The notes beneath the pieces were generated by a model that saw only the letters and a list, made by a program, of their open reading frames with translations, searched no databases and was not told where the DNA came from. A stretch of 64,000 nucleotides of DNA from Dehalococcoidales bacterium (lineage in GTDB: Bacteria > Chloroflexota > Dehalococcoidia > Lucifugimonadales > Lucifugimonadaceae): contig JAACCT010000037.1 of assembly GCA_009937255.1 (NCBI GenBank), forward strand, positions 1 to 64,000, written 5' to 3'. The position numbers and the translations under genes are program-made. Below, piece by piece: positions 46,743 through 56,019 of the stretch (within the stretch, counting starts at the first letter, position 1; the number at the start of each line of letters is the position of its first letter).

Positions 46743-47659
46743 ATGTTAAAAAATAAAAAAATTATTATCACTGGTGGTCTAGGATTTTTAGGGTTTTCTA
46801 TTTTCAATCAACTAAAACAAGTTAATAAATTGCTTATAATTGATAATTTATCGACTAATACCCATAATAAAAAAAATATTGAAAAATATGATAATTGTAA
46901 ATTTATAGATTTAGATATCAATAGTAAAACAATAGGTAAAACTTTAGAAGATTATAATCCTGATATAGTTATACATTGCGCAGCGCAAACTAGTGTAATT
47001 AATTCAATAAAAAATCCATCAAATACAAATAAAATTAATATTGAAGGAACAAAAAATATTTTAAATGGAATAAAAAATTTAAAAAAATGTTTTTTTGTTT
47101 TTATTTCTTCAGGAGGAGCAATATATGGAAATCCTATTTATTTACCTGTAGATGAAAAACACCAAATAAATCCTATTTCGACATATGGAATTTCAAAAAA
47201 TGAAGGAGAAATTTTAACAAAAAAAATTCTTGATTCCCATAATATAGATTACTCTATAATAAGACCTTCAAATATTTATGGACCAAACCAACAAAGTGAT
47301 AACGTCATCCCAAAATTTATTGATTTAATGAAACAAAATCAAGAAATAAATATTTTTGGAAATGGTTCTTCAACTAGAGACTATATATTTATAGATGACC
47401 TAGTAAACGTAATAAATATTATTTGTAAAAAAAGATTAAATGTATAATAAATGCATCAAGTAATGAAGAGACTAAAATTATTGAAATTTTTAAAATTTTG
47501 AGTAAACACTTAGAATATAATCAATCTCCAAAGTTTTTAGACTTCAGAGAAGGAGAAATAAATAAAATCTATCTAGATAATACAAAAATAAAAGAACTAA
47601 CAGGTATAAAAAAATTTATAGGGATAGAGGAAGGTTTAAAGAAAACTATATTGTTTTAA
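46743..47659 (+). pseudogene. NAD-dependent sugar epimerase/dehydratase with a 3'-end frameshift
   Basis: The tracked 234-aa ORF has the extended-SDR signature: IITGGLGFLGFSIFNQL, CAAQTSVINSIKNP, SSGGAIYGNP, YGISKNEGEIL (catalytic Tyr-x-x-x-Lys) and DYIFIDDLVNVINII. It stops at 47447, but from 47444 the next frame continues without stops for 71 codons (INASSNEETKIIEIFKILSK onward) to a TAA at 47657, with the expected C-terminal helices of a GalE/RmlB-like enzyme. One missing base near 47443 explains it; intact length would be about 305 aa. Substrate unknown. Its end overlaps sufU, which is convergent. Confidence 0.8.
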
Positions 47660-48096
47660 TCTTTTTTACTTAGTAATTCTTCTAAAGCAACCCATGATAG
47701 CATTGCACATTTTATTCTTACAGGAAATTTTCTTACTCCAGATAACGCTGAAACATCTCCTAATTTATCCAAATCAGTTTCAGATAAATCTTCACTTTTA
47801 ATCAACCTACGAAAAAGATCAATATTTCCTTGAAGATCATCAATAGGTAGTTGATTTATTGTTTCTGCCATTAAAGATCCAGATGCTTGTGATATGGCAC
47901 AACCTCTACCAGTTACACTAATTGTAGATTTATTATCTTTACCAATGGATAATTGTACTTTTATCTCATCACCACAAAAAGGGTTATTTTTTTCAACTTC
48001 GAAATCAGGCTCTGTAATTAATTCAGTATTTCTAGGGTTATGATAATGATCCATAACTATTTCCTCATACATTTCATTTAATTCATCATTAACCAT
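47656..48096 (-). CDS. sufU: SUF Fe-S assembly protein SufU (NifU-like)
   Basis: 146 aa. Seen: MDHYHNPRN, the first ligand region NPFCGDEIKVQL, the GRGCAISQASGSLMAE loop and the late IKCAMLSWVAL cysteine, i.e. the three conserved cysteines plus the GDEI aspartate of SufU-type proteins. The insert between GC and C (about 40 residues) is typical of SufU rather than IscU. It acts as sulfur acceptor or scaffold with SufS and SufBCD. Four nt after sufD. No sufS is adjacent. Confidence 0.94.
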   Translation of the reverse strand: MVNDELNEMYEEIVMDHYHNPRNTELITEPDFEVEKNNPFCGDEIKVQLSIGKDNKSTISVTGRGCAISQASGSLMAETINQLPIDDLQGNIDLFRRLIKSEDLSETDLDKLGDVSALSGVRKFPVRIKCAMLSWVALEELLSKKD

Positions 48097-48100
48097 AAAA

Positions 48101-49408
48101 TTAAATAATTCCTTCTATATCTAATTTTTTAATTGTATTATTTAAAATATTTCCTAAGAAATTAATTATATTTTCATCATCAAATTCTTCAATTATTTCT
48201 TGAGCAAAACCTCTGATTAACATTGATGTTGCTTCATCTTCATTAATCCCTCTACTTTGCAAATAAAACAACATACTATTATCCATATTTCCAGCAGTTG
48301 CTCCATGACTACATTCAACATCATCAGCATATATTTCAAGACTTGGCTTAGTATTTACTTCAGCTTTTTTAGACAATAAAAAGTTAAGGTCTTTTTGAAA
48401 AGCTTTAGTTTTTTGTGCATCTTTTTTTACAAGAACTTTTCCGCTAAAAACAGCTTTGGATTCTCCAGCTAAAATACCCTTAAACATTTGATCACTTGAA
48501 CATTTAGGAACTGAATGTGTAATAGAAATCTCATTTTCTTGTTGTTGTTTTTTATCAGTAATATATAAACCATGAAAATTACAATTTGAATCAATACCGT
48601 TCAAATTACTGTGTATATCGTATCTTGAAAGAAAACCAGCATTAGAATAAGAAGTAGAAATAAAATTAGAATTCCTTTTTTGTAAAATCCTATCAAAATG
48701 AAAAAGGAAGGATTTCCCTGAATCTAACTGAATATGTTTATGATTTAATTTAGAGTCTTCTTCTAGTAAATATTCTACGACAGGAACAGTAAGATTTTTA
48801 CTTTCAACATCTGAAAGATTTATATATGTTTCCACAACAGTAGAATTAGTTTTGGGTTTAGCTTTAACAAAAACTCTAGGAAAGTTACAGAAATTAGAAT
48901 TTTGATCCACAGTTATCATAACAATATTTATATTTTTAATTGTTTTTTGATCATTTATTGAAATTATTACAGGATCTTGCATTAAAGATGAATTAAGAGA
49001 AATAAATTCGTTTTCACTATCATCAGCAATAGACCCAATTTTATTACTTAAATATTTTAATTTATCTAAGTTTGAAAAGTTTTCAACTACTATTTCATTC
49101 GAAAAGTTTGATTGAGATTCATCAAAAAAACCATTTATAATAAATATATTATTCCATTGATCATTTTTTAAAATATTAATATTATCTTTTACTAAAAAAT
49201 CATTTTTATATGAATTATCAAAATCTATTTTTTTTAAATCTGAAAAATTAGTATATTTCCATAATTCTGTTGTATTTGTACTTGGTGGAAGACCACTTTT
49301 ATTAAACAAATCCCAAGCATTTTGTTTGAGTTTTTTTATATCATCATTCAAAATAATATTTTTAGAAAAAATACTATTAAATTTATTTAAAGGTTTAATA
49401 GAAGACAT
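48101..49408 (-). CDS. sufD: SUF Fe-S assembly protein SufD
   Basis: Scaffold partner of SufB and SufC. 435 aa, normal length. Seen: the beta-helix core and C-terminal landmarks SDQMFKGILAGESKAVFSGKVLVKKDAQKTKAFQ, and NTKPSLEIYADDVECSHGATAGNMD with the conserved C/H, then FYLQSRGINEDEATSMLIRGFAQEI. The N-terminal 200 residues are divergent, as usual for SufD. It follows sufC by 1 nt. Confidence 0.94.
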   Translation of the reverse strand: MSSIKPLNKFNSIFSKNIILNDDIKKLKQNAWDLFNKSGLPPSTNTTELWKYTNFSDLKKIDFDNSYKNDFLVKDNINILKNDQWNNIFIINGFFDESQSNFSNEIVVENFSNLDKLKYLSNKIGSIADDSENEFISLNSSLMQDPVIISINDQKTIKNINIVMITVDQNSNFCNFPRVFVKAKPKTNSTVVETYINLSDVESKNLTVPVVEYLLEEDSKLNHKHIQLDSGKSFLFHFDRILQKRNSNFISTSYSNAGFLSRYDIHSNLNGIDSNCNFHGLYITDKKQQQENEISITHSVPKCSSDQMFKGILAGESKAVFSGKVLVKKDAQKTKAFQKDLNFLLSKKAEVNTKPSLEIYADDVECSHGATAGNMDNSMLFYLQSRGINEDEATSMLIRGFAQEIIEEFDDENIINFLGNILNNTIKKLDIEGII

Positions 49409-49409
49409 A

Positions 49410-50168
49410 TTAATTACTTACTTCAGAAATTATTTTTTCATAACCATTATTTTCAATATCTAGAGCTAACTCTTTATTACCTGATTTAACTATTTTTCCA
49501 TCAACAAGAACATGTACAAAATCTGGAGTTATATAATTTAATATTCTTTGATAATGAGTAACTATTATAAAAGATCTATCCTTAGATAACATGGAATTAA
49601 CTCCTTCTGAAACTTCTCTTAATGCATCAACATCCAAGCCTGAATCAGTTTCATCTAATATAGCTAAACTTGGTTCTAGCACCGACAATTGTAATATTTC
49701 ATTTTTTTTCTTTTCTCCACCAGAAAACCCAAAATTTAAAGATCTTTTTGTTAGATCAATATCAATTCCAATATCTTTAACCTTTTGATCATAAATTTTA
49801 GAAAATTCCCTTACTGAAAGTTTTTTTTCTTTAAAATAGTCTTTTTTTGCATCAATTGATGCTTTAAGCATTTGAAAAGATCTTACACCTGGTATTTCAG
49901 ATGGATATTGAAAAGCTAAAAATATACCTAAATGAGATCTTTCGTCAGGGGGTAAATCATTGATTTTTTTAGATTCAAATTCAACATCACCTTCTGTAAT
50001 TTCATAGTCTGGCCTTCCAGCTAAAACGTTTGCTAATGTACTTTTACCTGATCCATTAGGACCCATAATTGCATGTACTTCGCCTTTTTTGATTGATAAA
50101 TTAATCCCTTTTAAAATTAATTCATCATTTTCAATAACTTTAGCCTTAAGATTTTTTATATTTAACAA
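49410..50168 (-). CDS. sufC: SUF ATPase SufC
   Basis: ABC-type ATPase of the SufBC2D complex. 252 aa. Seen: Walker A IMGPNGSGKSTLANVL, Q-loop FLAFQYPSEIPGV, signature NFGFSGGEKKKNEILQL (SufC-type FSGGEKKRNE), Walker B LAILDETDSGLDVDAL and the H-loop VTHYQRIL. The FSGGEKK and DETDSGLD forms distinguish SufC from importer ATPases. Lies between sufB (53 nt) and sufD (1 nt). Confidence 0.97.
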   Translation of the reverse strand: MLNIKNLKAKVIENDELILKGINLSIKKGEVHAIMGPNGSGKSTLANVLAGRPDYEITEGDVEFESKKINDLPPDERSHLGIFLAFQYPSEIPGVRSFQMLKASIDAKKDYFKEKKLSVREFSKIYDQKVKDIGIDIDLTKRSLNFGFSGGEKKKNEILQLSVLEPSLAILDETDSGLDVDALREVSEGVNSMLSKDRSFIIVTHYQRILNYITPDFVHVLVDGKIVKSGNKELALDIENNGYEKIISEVSN

Positions 50169-50221
50169 ATTTATTCTCCTTTATGAAATAAGTAACTAAA
50201 AAATATAATTATTCAGAAGTA

Positions 50222-51685
50222 TTATCCTACTGCGCCTTCTAAACTAACTTTCAGAAGCTGAGAAGCTTCTAATGCAAATTCAAAAGGGAGCTCTTTGATA
50301 ACATCTTTACTCCAACCAGTAATTATCATGTGATTTGCTTCTTCTTCTGACAATCCACGAGACATCAAATAAAAAAGTTGATCCTCTGATACTTTAGATG
50401 TAGAAGCTTCATGCTCCAATCTAGCAGATGAATTTTTTACTTCAATATAAGGAACTGTATGAGCCCCACATTGATCACCAATTAGAAGAGAATCACATTG
50501 TGTATGATTCATCGCCCCTTCTGCAGAAGGCATTATTTTAATTTGACCTCTATAAGTATTTTGTCCTTTTCCAGCAGATATCCCTTTGGCAACAACTGTT
50601 GATTTAGTATTTTTCCCTATATGGATCATTTTTGTTCCAGTATCTGCTTGTTGATAATTATTAGCCATTGCGACTGAATAAAACTCTCCCACTGAATTAT
50701 CTCCTTGGAGAATAACTGAAGGATATTTCCATGTAATAGCTGAGCCTGTCTCTACTTGAGTCCAAGAAATTTTTGAATTTTTACTTGCTTTACCTCTTTT
50801 TGTAACAAAGTTATATACTCCACCTTCACCTTCTTTAGTACCAGGAAACCAATTTTGAACAGTTGAATATTTTATTTCAGAGTTATCTAAAGCTATCAAT
50901 TCTACAACTGCTGCATGCAATTGCGAAGTTTTTCTAAATGGGGCAGTACAACCTTCTAAATAAGAAACTGAAGCTCCTTCATCAGCAATGATCAAAGTTC
51001 TTTCAAACTGACCAGAACCTTCGGTATTAATTCTAAAATAAGTCATCAATTCTATTGGACATTTAACTCCAGGAGGTATGTAAGCAAAAGAGCCATCTGA
51101 AAATACAGCCGAATTTAATGATGCAAAAAAATTATCAGAATATGGCACCACTGAACCTATATATTTCTTTACTAAATCAGGATGTTTTTTCACAGCTTCA
51201 TTGAAAGAACAAAATATTATTCCTAAATCTTTCAATTGATCATCTAATGTGTTGGCAACTGATACTGAGTCAAAGACTGCATCTACCGCAACTCCAGCAA
51301 GTTTTGCTCTTTCATTTATAGGAATTCCAAGCTTTTCAAAAGTTTCAAGCATCTTTGGGTCAACATCATCCAATGATTTTGGAGCATCTGTCATCGATTT
51401 AGGAGCTGCATAATAATAGATATCTTGATAATCAATGGGAGGGTATTTAACTTTTGCCCATGTAGGCTCTTTATGATTTTGATTGATTTTTTCCCAGTGT
51501 TTAAAAGCCCTCAATCTCCATTCAAGCATCCATGAAGGCTCTTGTTTTTTCTTAGAAATCAACCGCACTATAGATTCATTAATTCCTTTTGGAGCCAGTT
51601 CAGTTTCTACATCAGTAGAAAAACCCCATTTATATTCTATTCCTGAAAGATCAGTTTCTCTTGAAATACTGTCAGGTGTTGGCAT
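50222..51685 (-). CDS. sufB: SUF Fe-S assembly protein SufB
   Basis: Core scaffold on which clusters are built. 487 aa, normal length. Seen: the [27 protein letters not shown]-terminus, [46 protein letters not shown], and the C-terminal [42 protein letters not shown] stretch with the conserved His, Cys and Glu. First gene of the B-C-D-U order; a good AGGAGAT ribosome site precedes the ATG. 132 nt of AT-rich DNA separate it from divergent gatB. Confidence 0.97.
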   Translation of the reverse strand: MPTPDSISRETDLSGIEYKWGFSTDVETELAPKGINESIVRLISKKKQEPSWMLEWRLRAFKHWEKINQNHKEPTWAKVKYPPIDYQDIYYYAAPKSMTDAPKSLDDVDPKMLETFEKLGIPINERAKLAGVAVDAVFDSVSVANTLDDQLKDLGIIFCSFNEAVKKHPDLVKKYIGSVVPYSDNFFASLNSAVFSDGSFAYIPPGVKCPIELMTYFRINTEGSGQFERTLIIADEGASVSYLEGCTAPFRKTSQLHAAVVELIALDNSEIKYSTVQNWFPGTKEGEGGVYNFVTKRGKASKNSKISWTQVETGSAITWKYPSVILQGDNSVGEFYSVAMANNYQQADTGTKMIHIGKNTKSTVVAKGISAGKGQNTYRGQIKIMPSAEGAMNHTQCDSLLIGDQCGAHTVPYIEVKNSSARLEHEASTSKVSEDQLFYLMSRGLSEEEANHMIITGWSKDVIKELPFEFALEASQLLKVSLEGAVG

Positions 51686-51817
51686 ATATTAATCTCCTGA
51701 AATTTTATTAATTAATAATTATTTATAATTTAACTCTTATGTATTATTATATTCTTATAATTTGTAATATAAAATGTTTTCTTAGACATAATTTAAAAAT
51801 TCACAATCAATATATAT

Positions 51818-53278
51818 ATGCAGTTTGAAGCAGTAATAGGTTTAGAAACACATGTTCAACTAAACACAAACTCTAAAATGTTTAGTCAATCTAGTTCAAA
51901 ATATCAAAATTCAGAGCCAAATACATATGTAGATCCAACTTCAATGGGATTACCTGGAGCTTTGCCTGTAGTAAATATAAATGCAGTAGAAAGTGCTATA
52001 AAAATTGGGTTGGCACTAGATTGTGGAATTGCAAGCTTCACAAAATTTGATAGAAAACAATATTTTTATCCAGATTTGATGAAAGGTTATCAAATATCTC
52101 AATTTGATGAGCCAATATGTACTGAAGGATTCTTAACAGTTTCCAATGCAAAAAAAATTAGAATCAATAGAGTACATATGGAAGAAGATGTTGCAAAACT
52201 TACTCATGTGAATAATAGTAGCTCAAATTATAGTCTTTTAGATATAAATAGGTCAGGTACTCCTTTAATGGAAATTGTTACCGAACCTGATTTAAGCTCT
52301 TCAAAAGAAGTAATTGAATATATTGAAAAATTACAGCAAATAATTCGCTACATAGGAGTGGGGTCAGCAAATATGGAAGAAGGTTCTTTTAGGTGTGATG
52401 CAAATATTAGTATTAGAGAAAAAGGTTCTGATTTGCTAGGAACAAAAGTTGAAATTAAAAATATGAATAGGATTTCAGCTGTTGCAAACGCAGTAGATTA
52501 TGAAATAAAAAGACAAATAAAATGTACAGAAACAAAAGAAAGAATTATTCAAGAGACAAGAGGTTGGTCTGAAGAAAAATCTATTACAATTCCTCAAAGA
52601 ACAAAAGAAGAGTCAAATGACTACAGATATTTTCCAGAACCAGATATCCCTCCATTGAGAATAAATAATAAATGGGTTGAAGAAATTAAAAATAAAATTC
52701 CAACATTACCTGAAAAAAGAAAAGATAAATATTTAAACGACTATGGATTAAGTTCTTATGATGCAAATTTACTAGCTAGTGAAATAAATTTCTCAGATTT
52801 TTTTGAAAAAATTATACTCAAATTACCTAAAATATATAAAGATAATGAGACTATTAAGTACATAGCTAATTTAATGAACGGAGAATTCAATAGATTATTA
52901 AATATTGATACTAGAATGAGTATTATAGATATAAAATTTACCGCTGAAGATTTAGTAGATTTAATCATAAGTTATAAAGAGAATAAAATTAATAATAAAA
53001 TATTAAAAACTGTTTTTGAAGAAATGTGGGTTAGTGGTAAAACATCAAAACAAATAATTTCAAGTAAAAATTTAGCAATAATATCAAATACTGAAGAACT
53101 AGAAGAGAAAATTAATAATATAATTGAAAATAACCCTAAGGCTGTTGAAGATTATAAAGCAGGTAAAGAACAATCAAAGAAATTTCTTCTTGGGCAAGTC
53201 ATGAGGGAAACAAAAGGACAAGCTGATCCTGTGATTTCAGAAGAAATCATAAATAATTTGATGGAACAAAAAAAATAA
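51818..53278 (+). CDS. gatB: Asp/Glu-tRNA(Asn/Gln) amidotransferase subunit B
   Basis: 486 aa. Transamidates misacylated tRNA with GatA and GatC (not in window). Seen: the GatB N-terminus FEAVIGLETHVQLNTNSKMF, LPGALPVVN, FDRKQYFYPDLMKGYQISQFDEPI, RIHMEED-like RVHMEEDVAKLTH, DINRSGTPLMEIVTEPD, and the YqeY-like C-terminal helices. The zinc-binding cysteines often found after MF (C-x-C then C-x-x-C) are replaced by Ser/Asp/Met here (MFSQSSSKYQ). Followed by secG 16 nt later. Confidence 0.97.
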   Translation: MQFEAVIGLETHVQLNTNSKMFSQSSSKYQNSEPNTYVDPTSMGLPGALPVVNINAVESAIKIGLALDCGIASFTKFDRKQYFYPDLMKGYQISQFDEPICTEGFLTVSNAKKIRINRVHMEEDVAKLTHVNNSSSNYSLLDINRSGTPLMEIVTEPDLSSSKEVIEYIEKLQQIIRYIGVGSANMEEGSFRCDANISIREKGSDLLGTKVEIKNMNRISAVANAVDYEIKRQIKCTETKERIIQETRGWSEEKSITIPQRTKEESNDYRYFPEPDIPPLRINNKWVEEIKNKIPTLPEKRKDKYLNDYGLSSYDANLLASEINFSDFFEKIILKLPKIYKDNETIKYIANLMNGEFNRLLNIDTRMSIIDIKFTAEDLVDLIISYKENKINNKILKTVFEEMWVSGKTSKQIISSKNLAIISNTEELEEKINNIIENNPKAVEDYKAGKEQSKKFLLGQVMRETKGQADPVISEEIINNLMEQKK

Positions 53279-53294
53279 AAAGAAAGAAAAAAAA

Positions 53295-53507
53295 TTGGAC
53301 TTACTTTTCTCAATATTAATGATGGTTTTTGCAATAATAATTGTAATCATAATTTTACTTCAAACTAGAGGAAGTAGTGCGGGATTATTTGGTCAGTCTG
53401 ATGGATCTTATAGGTCAAGGAGAGGTATTGAACAAATTTTATTTAGACTAACTATAGTCTTGATTATAGCTTTTGTAGCGATAGCTGTCTTAAATGTAAG
53501 ATTCTAA
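53295..53507 (+). CDS. secG: Protein-export membrane protein SecG
   Basis: 70 aa with two hydrophobic helices (about 2-24 and 49-68) around the polar loop RGSSAGLFGQSDGSYRSRRGIEQ, the SecG layout; the G-L-F-G motif is conserved. Part of the SecYEG translocon. Start is a TTG with only an A-rich run upstream, so translation is probably coupled to gatB, which ends 16 nt before. Overlaps convergent cysS by 4 nt. Confidence 0.88.
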   Translation: MDLLFSILMMVFAIIIVIIILLQTRGSSAGLFGQSDGSYRSRRGIEQILFRLTIVLIIAFVAIAVLNVRF

Positions 53508-54838
53508 ATATTTCTGTAGGAAGTCCCATCTTTAGAATCAAGAATTTCAATCCCTTTCAATAATAATTCTTCTCTTATATTATCTGCCTCATTATAATTT
53601 TTTTCTGATCTCAACATATTTCGCTTATTAATTAGAGACATAATTTCATTATCATCAAGGTTCTTTTCAGTAATATTAAATCCTAAGATTAATAACATTT
53701 TTTTTAATAACATTATTCCTTCAAATACTCTATTATTTTCTGAATTTGATTTATTAATTTCATGTACTAAATCAAAAATAGTAGCTATAGCAGATGGTGT
53801 TCCCAAATCATCATTCATTGCATTTTCAAATCTATCTAAAAAGTTAGAGGTATTGAATCCTTTTTCTGAATCTAAAGATAAGACTCTTTCAATTCTTTGA
53901 AATGATTTTTGAGCAATTTTCAAAGAATCATCATCTAAGGTACTAGGTTGCCTATAATGACTTTGTAAAATCCATAATCTTATTGAATTTCCAGAATATA
54001 AACTTAAAGCATCTCTGACATCAAATGAATTACCAAGAGATTTACTCATTTTTTCATCACCAGATCTTTTCAACAACCCGTTATGAACCCATAACTTTGC
54101 AAAAGGTTTTTCTTCTGTTACAGATTCGCTTTGAACAATTTCATTTTCATGATGAGGAAAAATTAAATCTAATCCTCCTCCATGAATATCAATTGTCTCA
54201 CCTAAATGTTTTCTAACCATAGCTGAGCACTCAATATGCCAACCTGGTCTGCCTATCCCCCAAGGACTATCCCAATGAGTTTCGTTTTCAGGAGCTTTTT
54301 TCCACAATGCAAAATCTGCTGAATTATGTTTATCCATATCTTTTTCTATTCTAGTTCCACCTATTTCATCTTCTAGGTTTCTCCTTGATAATTTACCATA
54401 ATCAGAAGAATAGGAAACATCAAAATAAACACTTCCGTTAGAAACATAAGCTGCTTTTTTTTGAATTAAATTTCCAATAAATTCTATAATTTCTTTCATA
54501 TCTTCTGTTGCTCTGGGATGAACATCTGCTCTTCTAACACCTAGAGCATCCATATCTTCAAAAAATGATTTAATATATTTTTCTGCTACTTCTTCAGCAG
54601 AAATTTTTAGTTCTTTAGATTTATTAATTATTTTATCGTCAACATCTGTAAAATTTTGAACACGCTTAACCTTAAAACCTTTATATTCAAGATATCTATG
54701 TAGAACATCAAAAGTTACAGTAGAAAGTGCATGTCCAAGATGTGGTCTATCGTAAACAGTAACTCCACAAACATACATATTGATTTTTTTTTGTTTTAAT
54801 TCTTCTTTATTCCGAGTAAGTGTATTATATAAAATCAT
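53504..54838 (-). CDS. cysS: Cysteinyl-tRNA synthetase
   Basis: 444 aa. Class Ia synthetase. Seen: first zinc Cys and HIGH motif in YVCGVTVYDRPHLGHALS, the KMSKS loop GDEKMSKSLGNSFD, the WHIECSAM zinc region with IDIHGGGLDLIFPHHENEIVQSE, and the helical anticodon-binding end. Lies 4 nt after ispDF on one transcript with clpC. Slightly short compared with the 460-aa E. coli enzyme, but no domain is missing by eye. Confidence 0.96.
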   Translation of the reverse strand: MILYNTLTRNKEELKQKKINMYVCGVTVYDRPHLGHALSTVTFDVLHRYLEYKGFKVKRVQNFTDVDDKIINKSKELKISAEEVAEKYIKSFFEDMDALGVRRADVHPRATEDMKEIIEFIGNLIQKKAAYVSNGSVYFDVSYSSDYGKLSRRNLEDEIGGTRIEKDMDKHNSADFALWKKAPENETHWDSPWGIGRPGWHIECSAMVRKHLGETIDIHGGGLDLIFPHHENEIVQSESVTEEKPFAKLWVHNGLLKRSGDEKMSKSLGNSFDVRDALSLYSGNSIRLWILQSHYRQPSTLDDDSLKIAQKSFQRIERVLSLDSEKGFNTSNFLDRFENAMNDDLGTPSAIATIFDLVHEINKSNSENNRVFEGIMLLKKMLLILGFNITEKNLDDNEIMSLINKRNMLRSEKNYNEADNIREELLLKGIEILDSKDGTSYRNI

Positions 54839-54842
54839 CAGA

Positions 54843-56018
54843 TTATTTTATTTTCTTTATAGTTGTTATAGATTGAGCTGCAATAGCTTTTTCTGTACCA
54901 ATTATACCTAACTTATCTGTTGTAGTACTTTTGATATTTATATGATTTATTTGAATATTTAGTATGTTACAAATTTTATTTTTCATCTCATTTATATGAC
55001 ACGACATTTTAGGTTTTTGAGCTATAATTGTATTATCAATATATATTATTTCATAACCTTTTTTATTACATAAAAGAGAAATATCTTTTAACATTTTGGT
55101 TGAGTCTATATTTTTTATTGATTTATTTTCAGAAGGAAAATAAATACCTATATCACCTAAATTACAACCTCCTAGAATTGAGTCAATTATAGAATGTATC
55201 AAAACATCACCATCCGAATGACCTTGCAATTTATAAGGATAATCAATATCAATTCCACCTATTCTCAAACTTTCGGAAGGAACTAATTTATGCATATCAA
55301 AACCAATACCATAAAAAATAGAATGTAGATTATCTACATCATTTTTAGTAGTAATTTTAATATTTTTTTCGTCCCCTTTTAAAACTTTAATTTTAAAAAA
55401 AGATGGATCAAGAAATGAAGAGTCATCAGTAATGTTAGCTAGATCAATTACATTCTTTGATTCAAGATCAACATTTTTATAAAGAACCTTTGATTTAAAA
55501 AATTGAGGAGTTTGTATATTAGAAAGGTTTCTACGATCTAGATTTTTCAAAACAAAATTATTTTTATCAATAATTTTTACAGTATCTGTAGGTTGTAATC
55601 CAAAAATAACAGCATCATTAGTATCTAGTTCTTCTATGCCTTCCAAATACATACTTTCTTTAGTAAATGGTCTTGCTATATCTTGGACAATTATAAATTC
55701 AGATTTAATACTTTTATGTTTAAGGAACTTTAGTCCATTAATTAAAGATCCTGCTCTAGTTTCTGAACCGATAATTATATCTATTCTAGTATCAATAAAA
55801 GAAAATTTTCCTAGTAAATCTTCAAAATTAGGTTTATTAGTTTCTGAACAAACTATTACAATAGAATCTACAAATTCTAATAAATTTATAGTTCTAAGAG
55901 TTTTTTCTGCAACAGAAAGTCCATTGATATCAAAACAAATCTTATCTTCCTTAAATCTTTTAGACTCGCCTGCAGCTAAAATTATTACAGTAACATTTTT
56001 ATTTAATTTTTCGCTCAC
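54843..56018 (-). CDS. ispDF: Bifunctional IspD/IspF of the MEP isoprenoid pathway
   Basis: 391 aa fusion. N-terminal half (1-225): cytidylyltransferase with VTVIILAAGESKRFKEDKICFDINGLSV, IVQDIARPFTKESMYLEG, and LSNIQTPQFF. C-terminal half (from about 230): 2-C-methyl-D-erythritol 2,4-cyclodiphosphate synthase with the metal-ligand motif FYGIGFDMHKLV, LQGHSDGDVLIHSIIDSILGG, GDIGIYFPSEN, and STTTDKLGIIGTEKAIAAQSI. Supplies isopentenyl units, for which the prenyl synthase at 59 kb is a consumer. Two nt after clpC. Confidence 0.96.
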   Translation of the reverse strand: MSEKLNKNVTVIILAAGESKRFKEDKICFDINGLSVAEKTLRTINLLEFVDSIVIVCSETNKPNFEDLLGKFSFIDTRIDIIIGSETRAGSLINGLKFLKHKSIKSEFIIVQDIARPFTKESMYLEGIEELDTNDAVIFGLQPTDTVKIIDKNNFVLKNLDRRNLSNIQTPQFFKSKVLYKNVDLESKNVIDLANITDDSSFLDPSFFKIKVLKGDEKNIKITTKNDVDNLHSIFYGIGFDMHKLVPSESLRIGGIDIDYPYKLQGHSDGDVLIHSIIDSILGGCNLGDIGIYFPSENKSIKNIDSTKMLKDISLLCNKKGYEIIYIDNTIIAQKPKMSCHINEMKNKICNILNIQINHINIKSTTTDKLGIIGTEKAIAAQSITTIKKIK

Positions 56019-56019
56019 A

